Part shown: piece by piece, positions 45,701-53,082 of the stretch | Numbering within the stretch: the stretch's first letter is position 1 | How the letters are laid out: the number at the start of each line of letters is the position of its first letter | Assembly (NCBI RefSeq): GCF_028607085.1 | Contig: NZ_CP117411.1 | Span: 1,178,001 to 1,242,000, forward strand | DNA: 64,000 nt | Direction of reading: 5' to 3' | From: Sphingomonas naphthae | GTDB lineage: Bacteria; Pseudomonadota; Alphaproteobacteria; Sphingomonadales; Sphingomonadaceae | Program-made: the position numbers and the translations under genes | Notes under the pieces: generated by a model | Seen by the model: the letters and a program-made list of their open reading frames with translations, nothing else | What the model was told of the DNA's origin: nothing | Databases searched by the model: none

Positions 45701-46555
45701 AGTGACGGGCGCGTCGAGGAGGGGCGGCGAGCCCTTGTCCCAGCCGTAGCGGTGGAGCCAAGCCGCGGTCTGCGCGGCCTTGTCGGGGGCGGGCGGGGCG
45801 GCGGGCTCGCGCTTGTCCGCCAGCGCCGCGACATCCTCGGCGGGCAGCATCCGGTCATAGACGCGCACCTCGTCCACGTCCGATCCGCGCATGAAATTGT
45901 AGCGGCTCTGCACCTGGTGCGGCGACATGACACGGCCGGCCAGCCCGAACTGGTCGAGCCCGCTGTCGAGATCGGCCTTCTGCACCTTGGCGGCGACCCG
46001 CTTGCCATCCACCGACAGCGTCACCCCCTTGGTCTCGTCCCAGCCAAAGGCGATATGGTGCCAGGCGTCGGGCGTGGGCAGCGGGTCCATCGTCCACGAT
46101 ACGCGCAGGCGGGAGAGATTGGCGTCGGTGACGAAGGCGTCGAAGCCGTGGCCGTTCCAGTCGATCCGCAGGAACGCCATGTCCCAGCTGGAATGATCGG
46201 CGAACCCTGCGCGGAAGATCACGAAGGGCGTCTCGCCCACCGGCGTCCGCGCGCGCCAGAAGAAGGAAAGCGTGCCGCGCGCCGCCTGCATGTTGCCGGG
46301 CGCGTTCCAGGCGAGATAGCCTTCGTCGGCCCATTGCGCCGCCGATCCGATCGCGCCGCCGGGCACGATCTTCACGCCGGACACGAAATTCGGCACCGCC
46401 GGCCCGGTCGCCACGTCGGCGGTGAAATCCTTGTCGAGCGGCGCGCGGAAGAGGAGCCCGGTGGGGTCCGCAGCCGCGGCGGCGCCCGCCGCCAGCAAAG
46501 CGGGCAGGGCGACGCCATAGCGCAGCATATCGGCAAGGCGGTGTCGCAAACTCAC
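42722..46555 (-). CDS. Very large exported LamG-domain protein, candidate new polysaccharide-active enzyme
   Basis: A 1277-residue protein with a Sec-type signal (residues about 1-29). An N-terminal LamG/concanavalin-like jellyroll (about 33-245, ending SDVDEVRVYDRMLPAEDV) is followed by a region with discoidin-like character (WMWKGVDGIAETTWPGVYNRS, about 300-390). A long mid-section follows, then an alpha-rich part (about 670-1060) with GDFGGGISDDTDLTQQWPG at about 736-754 and HTNGLSTIETDELHAYEEG at about 780-798, which looks like an alpha/alpha toroid with acidic active-site loops. C-terminal beta-sandwich segments complete it. I do not recognise a catalogued family. Gene order places it with ExuT, GH43 and DUF885. 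Confidence 0.72.
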   Translation of the reverse strand: MSLRHRLADMLRYGVALPALLAAGAAAAADPTGLLFRAPLDKDFTADVATGPAVPNFVSGVKIVPGGAIGSAAQWADEGYLAWNAPGNMQAARGTLSFFWRARTPVGETPFVIFRAGFADHSSWDMAFLRIDWNGHGFDAFVTDANLSRLRVSWTMDPLPTPDAWHHIAFGWDETKGVTLSVDGKRVAAKVQKADLDSGLDQFGLAGRVMSPHQVQSRYNFMRGSDVDEVRVYDRMLPAEDVAALADKREPAAPPAPDKAAQTAAWLHRYGWDKGSPPLLDAPVTRARKVEFADAKDLKEWMWKGVDGIAETTWPGVYNRSRLPGRDDYFQLPDWNVYVEGGKNYDLTVPAGERFNRIEIRGAAYGDLSWSADGTNYASLAKRPMGVVRSVSSLPEKQGGRLRFTNVMQEQPIQEIWAYDVAAGEEPRGSFKLTYKVDAAASSTLAPFDDLNAFIAGRYAPDERSTVVAMPLGGVRAAVGAGDASASGAVVRPKGLAPIVHILIPSSFGEAHPGRPVARAWDYGWQNIHDGLDGIAIDLPALALKPGRDGLIPLNIRVKDPIWPGRDMIDLSVSVRPGEARTLWLDLRDRILSNDSLYLTIASAVPDFDAAALDGAAIRLVFKDRAAARAEHVADRLNQVKDNWGFLVEEHTASKRAGLYRRVFADISDLLRVDPDNLEARTYWADINYRPENLPPITLPPIPAGTPAWAARQLQDLAATRRVVEWWIDERQVPYGDFGGGISDDTDLTQQWPGLALMGIKPDKLNASLRALSEAAYRNGMHTNGLSTIETDELHAYEEGMNSDAERFYLNWGEPVALERLMRTTKALKGVILTNSAGHMHFASNWYGGRKMYRDEPLSWQKPYAFVVMHGPILTGLYANNPGARGLVTGIMDGWLAHGKQEAGGGWAFPNEINWITEQERVGDGGGVTIPLQTAWAAWRFTGDAKYLRPVYARIGKSGPASLAEFNENVFDLLPEGKGWRDALVAKGGADGFVRYAQWAATGDTKAIETLHVEALREKLPREGMYTVGHWWSDRVDVPSEILQRERLGGIALKRNYLYPGNAVSWRFAKDEDAEKVAILMPGATRTHFRVMAYNTTAAPIDAVMTGWNVDAGRWTVKAATSADEGRTLVPITADRTVTLERSASTPVQFAAGTMTVLDFALTEPTTPVEQRADLGIGRDDVAVSGRRVKVTVHSLGAKDVAGGTVSLVAPDGRAVASAAVPPLAAPLDLDPRTATVTLTAPAGVTIETLAVTVALPGDAPEVTMLNNRVPLGGAAK

Positions 46556-46613
46556 TCTCCTGTTAGCGGGCTTCTCGCGGCTGTTCGCCGTCTCGCCCGC
46601 CGCAATGATGGTT

Positions 46614-47900
46614 TCAGATGCTGTCGACCCTCGCGAGGCGGGGCGAGAGCAGGTGGATCACGAGGATCGCGATCAGATAGACGCTGCCCGCCACCGCGAA
46701 GATCGCGGTGTAGCTGCCGGTGGTCTCCAGGATGTAGCCGGTGAACTTGGCCATCATCATGCCGCCGATCGCGCCGACCGTGCCGCCGATCCCGACGACC
46801 GACCCCACCGCCGCGCGCGGGAACATGTCCGACGGGATGGTGTAGAGGTTGGCCGAAAAGGCCTGATGCGCCGCCGTGGCGAGGCCGAGGATGCCGACCG
46901 CGAGCCACAGATTGTCGATCCACTGGGCGAAGAAGATCGGCGTCACCAGTACCGCGCACACCAGCATCGTCAGCTTGCGCGCGGCATTGGCGGTGAAGCC
47001 GCGCCGCATCAGCCGCGAGGAGGACCAGCCGCCCGCGACGCTGCCCAGATCGGAGATGAGATAGATCACCACCAGCGGCGGGCCGAAGCTCTTGAGATCG
47101 AGATTGTAGGTCTTGGCGAGGAAATCCGGCGTCCAGAAGAGGAACAGCCACCAGATCGGGTCGATCAGGAACTTGCCCAGCGCATAGGCCCAGGTTTCGC
47201 GATAGCCGAGCAGGCGGCCCCAGCTGATCTTCTGGACGGGATCGGCCGGATCGCTTTCGATATAGGCCAGCTCGTCGGCCGAGACCTTCTTGCTCTCGCG
47301 CGGGCGGCGGTACATCGCAATCCAGGCCACCAGCCAGACGAGGCTGATGACGCCGGTGATGACGAACGCCATGCGCCAGCCGTAGGCGACGGTGAGGATC
47401 GGCACGATCAGCGGGGCGACGATCGCGCCGACGTTGGCACCGGCGTTGAAGATGCCGGTCGCCAGCGCGCGCTCCTTGGCGGGGAACCATTCCGACACGG
47501 CCTTGATGCCGGCGGGGAAGTTACCCGATTCACCCAAGCCCAGCACCGATCGCGCCATGGCGAATTGCGCGGCATTGTTGACGAAGCCGCACAGCGTATG
47601 GCCGAGCGTCCAGATGACGAAGGCGATCGAATAACCGATGCGCGCGCCGACCGTGTCGACGACCTTGCCGAAGCTGAGATAGCCGATGGCGTAGGCGGCC
47701 TGGAACCAGAAGACCACGTCGGCATAGGTCGTTTCCGACCAGCCGAGTTCGGCCGAGATGGTCGGCTTCAGCAGCCCAATCATCTGGCGATCGACATAGT
47801 TGATCGCGGTGGCGGCGAACAGCAGCCCGCAGATCACCCAGCGATAGCGCCCCACGCGATCGGCCGCGCCCGCGACCTCCGGCACATCCCTCAAAGCCAT
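46614..47900 (-). CDS. exuT: Hexuronate transporter (MFS, anion:cation symporter family)
   Basis: A 428-residue twelve-TM permease of the ACS family. ExuT-like features are INYVDRQMIGLLKPTI in the first loop, GYLSFGKVVDTVGARIGYS after TM2, and GLGESGNFPAGIKAVSEWFPAKERALATGIFNAG across TM4-5. It is expected to import D-glucuronate and/or D-galacturonate with protons. It sits 22 bp after the hydratase gene and 58 bp before the 1277-residue protein in one apparent operon. Oligosaccharide uptake into the periplasm would be by the TonB receptor at 59685. Confidence 0.9.
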   Translation of the reverse strand: MALRDVPEVAGAADRVGRYRWVICGLLFAATAINYVDRQMIGLLKPTISAELGWSETTYADVVFWFQAAYAIGYLSFGKVVDTVGARIGYSIAFVIWTLGHTLCGFVNNAAQFAMARSVLGLGESGNFPAGIKAVSEWFPAKERALATGIFNAGANVGAIVAPLIVPILTVAYGWRMAFVITGVISLVWLVAWIAMYRRPRESKKVSADELAYIESDPADPVQKISWGRLLGYRETWAYALGKFLIDPIWWLFLFWTPDFLAKTYNLDLKSFGPPLVVIYLISDLGSVAGGWSSSRLMRRGFTANAARKLTMLVCAVLVTPIFFAQWIDNLWLAVGILGLATAAHQAFSANLYTIPSDMFPRAAVGSVVGIGGTVGAIGGMMMAKFTGYILETTGSYTAIFAVAGSVYLIAILVIHLLSPRLARVDSI

Positions 47901-47922
47901 CGGTCCGTCTCCAAATTATCTT

Positions 47923-48720
47923 TTATGCGGCGGTAATCGTGCAGCGGATCGAGAAGCGATCGTCGAACCGCGCCTCGACCTCGTCGCCGACCCCGACGAC
48001 ATGTACGCCCGTCACGGCACCGCTGGAAATCCAGGTGCCGGCGGGCACCGCGATGCCGCGCGCGGCGAGATGCTCGAACAGGAAGCGCGCCGCGCCGATC
48101 GGGCCGTCGAGCATGGCGGCGGCGGTGGCGGCGCCGATCCGCTCGCCGTTGATGTGCAGTTCCACCGGCACGGCGTTCAGGTCCACGGCCTGCCAGCCCT
48201 CGATCGCGGGGCCGACGACGAGGCCGTTGTTGTTGCCGAAATCCGAAATGGTGACGAGCGGGCCGTTGCCGTTGATGCCCGGGAAGGGCGAGCTGGCGAT
48301 CTCGATGCCGACATGCACCGCGCCGATCAGCGCGATCGCCTCGTCCATCGTGTAGCTGAGCTTCGCGGGATCGGGCGCGGTGCCGACCTGGATCAGAAAT
48401 TCGCTCTCGGCCGCGCCGAAGCCATCGGCGAAGATCGCCATCGGCACCGCGTTGCTGCCGTCGTAATCGAACACCTGATGGGCAAAGATCGGGCCGGAGA
48501 GGCGATCGACGCCGTCCAGCGGCGGATTGATGCGGCCGACCTTCCAGCCGACGATCTCGCCGCCGAACAGGCCGATCGCGCTATCCTGCACGGCATAGGC
48601 TTCGTCGAGGCTGGCGGGCTTGGTGCCGGGGTAGTCGATCACGGCGGCGGCGGTCTGCCGGCCGGTGACGAACGCCTTGGCGATCCCCTCGATATTTCCG
48701 TCGATCTGCTGCGTAGCCAA
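47923..48720 (-). CDS. 2-keto-4-pentenoate hydratase family protein (FAH superfamily)
   Basis: A 265-residue protein. Blocks such as AYAVQDSAIGLFGGEIVGWKVG, GAAESEFLIQV, GAVHVGIEIASS and LDGPIGAARFLFEHLAARG match the MhpD-like hydratases/decarboxylases, which bind a divalent metal and a 2-oxo acid. In a uronate operon it may act as a dehydratase or hydratase on a 2-keto-3-deoxy sugar acid instead of an aromatic breakdown product. The start is TTG at 48720, with GAGAGGGG upstream. An operator-like site lies 43 bp upstream, so this is the first gene of the operon running down to 38908. Confidence 0.85.
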   Translation of the reverse strand: MATQQIDGNIEGIAKAFVTGRQTAAAVIDYPGTKPASLDEAYAVQDSAIGLFGGEIVGWKVGRINPPLDGVDRLSGPIFAHQVFDYDGSNAVPMAIFADGFGAAESEFLIQVGTAPDPAKLSYTMDEAIALIGAVHVGIEIASSPFPGINGNGPLVTISDFGNNNGLVVGPAIEGWQAVDLNAVPVELHINGERIGAATAAAMLDGPIGAARFLFEHLAARGIAVPAGTWISSGAVTGVHVVGVGDEVEARFDDRFSIRCTITAA

Positions 48721-48762
48721 GGCCGCGCCCCTCTCTTGCTTATTGGGATGATGAGTTATGGG

Positions 48763-48774
48763 AAACCGGTGTCA
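48763..48774. promoter_or_regulatory. LacI-type operator, site A (hydratase-exuT operon)
   Basis: AAACCGGTGTCA, in the 87-bp gap before the hydratase start; the complement reads TGACACCGGTTT. It matches the four other sites in this locus in the TGACACCGGT core and lies about 43 bp upstream of the first gene. Confidence 0.68.
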
Positions 48775-48807
48775 CAGGCAAGTGGTCGTCCTGCCTCCGG
48801 CTGTTTC

Positions 48808-50247
48808 TTAAGCCAGGATTTGGGCGAGCGTTCCTGCGAAAGCGGCATCGCCGGCCCTAGCGATCGCATCGGTCACGGCCCGATCGCCCGCCATTTCGGG
48901 GGGCAGCAGCAGCCCGGCGCCGGTGATGCGCGCCAATACATCCGCCGCCGATCCTTCCGCCCCGGCGGTGGCGAGGAAGGCGCCTTCGGGATCGATGATC
49001 TTCGTCCCCGCCCGCGCCCGCTGCATCACGAAGCCGATCCACGCGCCGATCGCCGTCAGGATGCGCGGTGGCAGGCGGCCCGCGCGGCGGTTCTCGATCA
49101 GCGTATCGACCAGGCGATAGGGCAGCTTCTGCGTGCCGTCGTGGGCGATCTGCTCCAGCAGATGCACGATCACCGGATTACGGAAACGCCGCAGCACCGC
49201 ATCGATATAATCGCCCAGATCGAGGCCGGGGACGGCCTTCAGCATCGGCGCGATCTCCTCGCGCATCATCGCCGCCACGAAGGCCGCCAGCCGCGCATCG
49301 CCCATCGCCTCGGCGACGCTTGTGTGGCCGAGCAGCAGCCCGGCATAAGCGAGGGTGGAGTGCGGCCCGTTGAGCAGGCGCAGCTTGGCGCGCTCGTAAC
49401 CCGCGACATCGGTGGTGAGCGTTGCCCCGGCGGCGGCGAGATCCGGGCCGAGCGGGCGGCCCTGATCCTCGATCACCCATTGCACGAACGTCTCGCGCTG
49501 CACGGCGGCATCGTCGCGCACGCCCAAGGTGGTGGCGGTCAGGTCGAGGAAGCGCGCGTCCGAGGCCGGGGTGATCGAATCGACCATCGTGGCGGGCACC
49601 CGCACCTCGCCCGCGATCCAGTCGGCCAGTTCGCTATCCAGCCGCCCCGCATAGCCGACGAGCGCGGCATGCAGCTTGGCGCCGTTGCGCGCCAGATTGT
49701 CGCAGGGGACGGGCGTGAAGGGCGCGATGCCCGCACCCCGCCGCGCGGCGAGCCCCGCGACGATCCAGCCGACCACGCTGCGCGGGGCGGCGGCGCCCGC
49801 CAGATCGTGGACGATATCGGGATGGTCGAAATCGAGCGTCCCGTCGGGCGCCAGGCAATAGCCCTTCTCGGTCACGGTGGTCGTCACCAGCCGCACGTCG
49901 GGCGAGCCCAGCAGCGCCAACGTCTCGCCGGCCTCGTCCGGGCCGAGGAAGCGGTTGTGCGCCGCGATCACCCGCCATTCGGGCTCGGCGTCGCGCACGC
50001 CGATCGTATAATGGCCGCCCTGGCGCTCCAGCGCCTCGATCGTTCCGCGCGTCCGCAGCGAGACGGCGGCGATCCCCCAGCGCTGGTCGTGATCCAGGAC
50101 GGTGTCGATGTAGCTCGCCTGATGCGCGCGGTGGAAGGCGCCGGGGCCGAAATGGACGATGCCGGTCGTCGTCGGCATCTTATGGCCGGGGCGGCGCACG
50201 ACCGGCGGCAGGCTCGCGAGACGATCGACGGACAGAAAGTCACTCAC
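48808..50247 (-). CDS. uxuB: UxuB-type D-mannonate oxidoreductase (fructuronate reductase) / mannitol dehydrogenase family
   Basis: A 479-residue NAD-dependent polyol dehydrogenase. The N-terminal Rossmann motif GIVHFGPGAFHRAHQASY is that of UxuB/mannitol dehydrogenases, not the EGNFLRAF of tagaturonate reductase UxaB. Catalytic residues of the family are visible in PCDNLARNGAKLH and YERAKLRLLNGPHSTLAY (Lys and His). It reduces D-fructuronate or a related keto-uronate. The GTG start at 50247 overlaps the uxaA stop. Its partner here is altronate dehydratase rather than mannonate dehydratase, which leaves the real substrate open. Confidence 0.85.
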   Translation of the reverse strand: MSDFLSVDRLASLPPVVRRPGHKMPTTTGIVHFGPGAFHRAHQASYIDTVLDHDQRWGIAAVSLRTRGTIEALERQGGHYTIGVRDAEPEWRVIAAHNRFLGPDEAGETLALLGSPDVRLVTTTVTEKGYCLAPDGTLDFDHPDIVHDLAGAAAPRSVVGWIVAGLAARRGAGIAPFTPVPCDNLARNGAKLHAALVGYAGRLDSELADWIAGEVRVPATMVDSITPASDARFLDLTATTLGVRDDAAVQRETFVQWVIEDQGRPLGPDLAAAGATLTTDVAGYERAKLRLLNGPHSTLAYAGLLLGHTSVAEAMGDARLAAFVAAMMREEIAPMLKAVPGLDLGDYIDAVLRRFRNPVIVHLLEQIAHDGTQKLPYRLVDTLIENRRAGRLPPRILTAIGAWIGFVMQRARAGTKIIDPEGAFLATAGAEGSAADVLARITGAGLLLPPEMAGDRAVTDAIARAGDAAFAGTLAQILA

Positions 50248-51725
50248 AACGTCACCCCACGCTTCCAGATCGCGATCTCGCGCTCGCCATTCTTCTCCGC
50301 CTTGGTCTCCTCGCCCGAGGCGATGGCGCGGATGCGGTCGAGCAGCGCCTCTTCGGCGCTGGCGAAGCCCTGTTCCAGCACGCTGCCCGCGTCGAAATCG
50401 ATCCAGCCGGGCTTGCGCTGGGCGAGGCCGCTGTTCGACGCGATCTTCATCGTCGGCACCGGAAAGCCGAGCGGCGTGCCCCGGCCGGTGGTGAACAGGA
50501 TCACCGTCGCCCCCGCCGCCGCCAGCGCGGTGGAGGAAACGGCATCGTTGCCGGGCGCTTCGAGCAGGGTGAGCCCCTTCATCGTCACCTGCCCGCCATA
50601 GTCGATCACGTCGACCACCGTGGCATGGCCGCCCTTCTGCACGGCGCCGAGCGACTTTTCCTCCAGCGTCGTGATGCCGCCCGCGACATTGCCGGGGGAG
50701 GGGTTTTCCGAGATCGGCTCGCCCGCATCGATGAAATATTGCTTGAAGCGATTGACCAGCCCGCCGACGCGCTCGAACACGTCGGCATTGGCCGCGCGCT
50801 GCATCAGGAGATGTTCGGCACCGAAGATTTCGGGGATTTCCGTCAGGATCGCGGCGCCGCCGGCCTGCGTCACCCGGTCGCTCATCCGGCCGACCAGCGG
50901 GTTGGCGGTGAGGCCCGAAAGCCCGTCCGATCCGCCGCACTTCACCCCCAGCACCAGCGCATCGAGCCCCACCGGCTCGCGCTTCGCCTCGATCAGATCG
51001 ACCAGTTCGGCGACCTTGGCGCAGCCGTCGGCTAGTTCGTCCTCGGCGAATTGCGCGGTCACGGTACGGATCGACGCGCGGCGCCATTCGGGGATTTCGC
51101 CGAGCAGTTCGTCGACCTGATTTTCCTCGCAGCCGAGCCCCACGATCAGCACGCCGCCGGCATTGGGGTGGCAGGCGAGCGCCGCGAGGATGCTGCGTGT
51201 GCCGGCGAGGTCGGCGCCGAGCTGCGAGCAGCCGTGCGGATGGGTGAAGGCATGGACCCCGTCGATCCGGTCGCCGGCCGCCGCCCCCGCCCTGGCGGCG
51301 ATCCGCTCGGCGGTGCGGGCGACGCAGCCGACCGTGGGGAGAATCCAGATTTCGTTGCGCGTGCCGACGCGCCCGTCCGGCCGGCGGTATCCCAGGAAGC
51401 TGCCGCCATCGACCGTCGCGGCCGCCCCGGCATCGGCCTTTTCCTGAAACGCATAATCCAGCGTGCCCGACAGGCCACTGTGAAGATTGGAGGAATGGAC
51501 ATGCTCGCCCGCCGCGATGGCAGCGGTGGCGACACCGATCGGCGCGCCATATTTGCGCACCGGGGCGCCCTTGGCGATGGCATGGATCGCCACCTTGTGC
51601 CCCTTGGTCACAGCCTCGCCAGCGACGAGTTCGACATCGCCGACCCGGATCGATTCGCCCACCGCCGCGTCACCCAACAGAGTGGCGACGTCATCGTCCG
51701 CATTGATGAGAAGCGCCTCAGCCAC
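50244..51725 (-). CDS. uxaA: Altronate dehydratase
   Basis: An enzyme of about 493 residues that turns D-altronate into 2-keto-3-deoxygluconate. It has an N-terminal SAF domain (residues about 5-90: HKVAIHAIAKGAPVRKYGAPIG, AAGEHVHSSN) and a large C-terminal domain with RNEIWILPTVGCV, HPHGCSQLG, VLGVKCGGSDGLSGLTANP and GNVAGGITTLEEKSLG. The metal-site histidines and cysteines appear intact. An ATG exists at 51758, but its first five codons are the operator itself and it has a poor ribosome site. The GTG at 51725, with AGAGGG upstream, aligns with the start of E. coli UxaA. Confidence 0.9.
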   Translation of the reverse strand: MAEALLINADDDVATLLGDAAVGESIRVGDVELVAGEAVTKGHKVAIHAIAKGAPVRKYGAPIGVATAAIAAGEHVHSSNLHSGLSGTLDYAFQEKADAGAAATVDGGSFLGYRRPDGRVGTRNEIWILPTVGCVARTAERIAARAGAAAGDRIDGVHAFTHPHGCSQLGADLAGTRSILAALACHPNAGGVLIVGLGCEENQVDELLGEIPEWRRASIRTVTAQFAEDELADGCAKVAELVDLIEAKREPVGLDALVLGVKCGGSDGLSGLTANPLVGRMSDRVTQAGGAAILTEIPEIFGAEHLLMQRAANADVFERVGGLVNRFKQYFIDAGEPISENPSPGNVAGGITTLEEKSLGAVQKGGHATVVDVIDYGGQVTMKGLTLLEAPGNDAVSSTALAAAGATVILFTTGRGTPLGFPVPTMKIASNSGLAQRKPGWIDFDAGSVLEQGFASAEEALLDRIRAIASGEETKAEKNGEREIAIWKRGVTL

Positions 51726-51742
51726 AACACCCTCTATTCTTC

Positions 51743-51757
51743 TGGTAACCGGTGTCA
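51743..51757. promoter_or_regulatory. LacI-type operator, site B (uxaA / lacI divergent region)
   Basis: TGGTAACCGGTGTCA, perfect complement of TGACACCGGTTACCA. It lies 18 bp upstream of the GTG start of uxaA and 64 bp upstream of the divergent LacI-family gene, so it can control uxaA-uxuB and also the regulator itself. Confidence 0.8.
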
Positions 51758-51821
51758 TACATAGCCCCTACAATATAGCCGGCGCAAGCCGGGAGACTAG
51801 CCGGAGGGGAGGCCGGCAGCT

Positions 51822-52859
51822 ATGCCTGAGCCCGTGAAGAAGACCGGCCAGCCCACCATCAACGACGTCGCGCGCATCGCCGGCGTTTCCAAGAAGACCG
51901 TCAGCCGGGTCATCAACCGGTCGTCGCAACTGAACGGCGAGACGCGGAGCAAGGTGGAGGAAGTGATCGCGGAACTGGGTTATGTGCCCAATCCGCAGGC
52001 GCGCGCGCTGGCGCTGCGCCGCAATTACCTGATCGGCCTGGTCCACGACAATCCGAACGCGCAGACGATCATGAACGTCCAGCGCGGCATGCTGGAAGCG
52101 CTGCACGACAGCGAATTCGAAATGGTCGTCCGCCCGCTCAGTCGCGGCTCGCCGACGATGCTGGATGATCTGCGCACCTTTCTGGAGCGGCAGAGGCTGT
52201 TCGGCGTTTTCCTGATGCCGCCGATCAGCGAGAATGACGCGATCGTGAAGCTCTGTGTCGAACTCGGCTGTCGCTATGTCCGCATGTGTTCGGCGGTGCT
52301 CGACGACGACGAGCATATGGTGGCGTCGAACGACCGCGAGGTGGTGCGCGAGGCGACCGAATATCTGATCGCGCAGGGCCACCAGCGCATCGGCCTGGTC
52401 GCCGGCCCGCACGGCTTCCGCTCCGCCAAGGAACGGCGGCAGGGGTTCGAGGAGGCGCTCGCCGCCGCCGGCATCCCCTTGCCCCGCAGCCTGATCGCGG
52501 ACGGCAATTACACCTTCGAATCGGGCCTCGTCGCGGCCGAGCGCCTGCTGGAGCAGACCCCACGCCCCACGGCGATCTTCTCGTCCAGCGACACGATGGC
52601 CGCCGGCGTGATGTTCGCCGCCCGCCAGCGCGGCCTCGACATTCCGCGTGACCTTTCGATCATCGGCTTCGACGACACGCCGATCGCCTCGCAGGTCTGG
52701 CCCCCGCTCACGACGGTGCGCTGGCCGAGCGTGTCGATGGGGCGATCGGGCGCGCTGAAGCTGATCGCGGGCGTCGATGGCGGAGAGGTGGTGCCCGAAC
52801 CGTCGATGCTGTTGTCCACATTGGTGCGCCGCGCGTCTGTGGGGCCGCCGAGTCGGTAG
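51822..52859 (+). CDS. LacI-family transcriptional regulator of the uronate locus
   Basis: A 345-residue repressor. The HTH starts PTINDVARIAGVSKKTVSRVI (about residues 11-31), the hinge region is YVPNPQARALALRR, and a periplasmic-binding-like effector domain follows (GLVHDNPNAQTIMNVQRGMLEAL; FSSSDTMAAGVMFAARQRGLDIP; IIGFDDTPIASQVWPPLTTV). It is flanked by operator-like palindromes at 51743 and 53029 and divergent from uxaA. The likely inducer is a uronate intermediate such as 2-keto-3-deoxygluconate, but this is inference. It is functionally similar to KdgR/UxuR regulators of other bacteria. Confidence 0.9.
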   Translation: MPEPVKKTGQPTINDVARIAGVSKKTVSRVINRSSQLNGETRSKVEEVIAELGYVPNPQARALALRRNYLIGLVHDNPNAQTIMNVQRGMLEALHDSEFEMVVRPLSRGSPTMLDDLRTFLERQRLFGVFLMPPISENDAIVKLCVELGCRYVRMCSAVLDDDEHMVASNDREVVREATEYLIAQGHQRIGLVAGPHGFRSAKERRQGFEEALAAAGIPLPRSLIADGNYTFESGLVAAERLLEQTPRPTAIFSSSDTMAAGVMFAARQRGLDIPRDLSIIGFDDTPIASQVWPPLTTVRWPSVSMGRSGALKLIAGVDGGEVVPEPSMLLSTLVRRASVGPPSR

Positions 52860-52892
52860 GTCATAAGGGGCGTCGGTGGATCCTAGGATGAT

Positions 52893-52977
52893 CCGTTCGT
52901 CCCGAGCGTAGTCGAGGGGCGTGCCCCAAGCGGCGGCTCCGGCCTCACGCCCCTCGACTTCGCTCGGGGCGAACGGG
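52893..52977. repeat. Sphingomonad intergenic palindrome, family 1, copy 3
   Basis: Left arm CCGTTCGTCCCGAGCGTAGT, right arm CTTCGCTCGGGGCGAACGG, with inner GTCGAGGGGCGTG / CACGCCCCTCGA pairing. It follows the LacI-family gene and separates it from the uxaC promoter. Confidence 0.85.
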
Positions 52978-53028
52978 AAGGTTTATCGGAAGGGCGGATC
53001 ACAATGTCTACCGGCTTGCACGATCGCC

Positions 53029-53042
53029 TGACACCGGTTACC
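53029..53042. promoter_or_regulatory. LacI-type operator, site C (uxaC-kduI-kduD-kdgK operon)
   Basis: TGACACCGGTTACC, identical to site B over 14 bases. It lies 41 bp upstream of uxaC, at the position expected for repression of the four-gene operon. Confidence 0.8.
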
Positions 53043-53082
53043 TGAGCCCACCGCCCGGTTCAGAACGGCGAAGGAGGATGGC

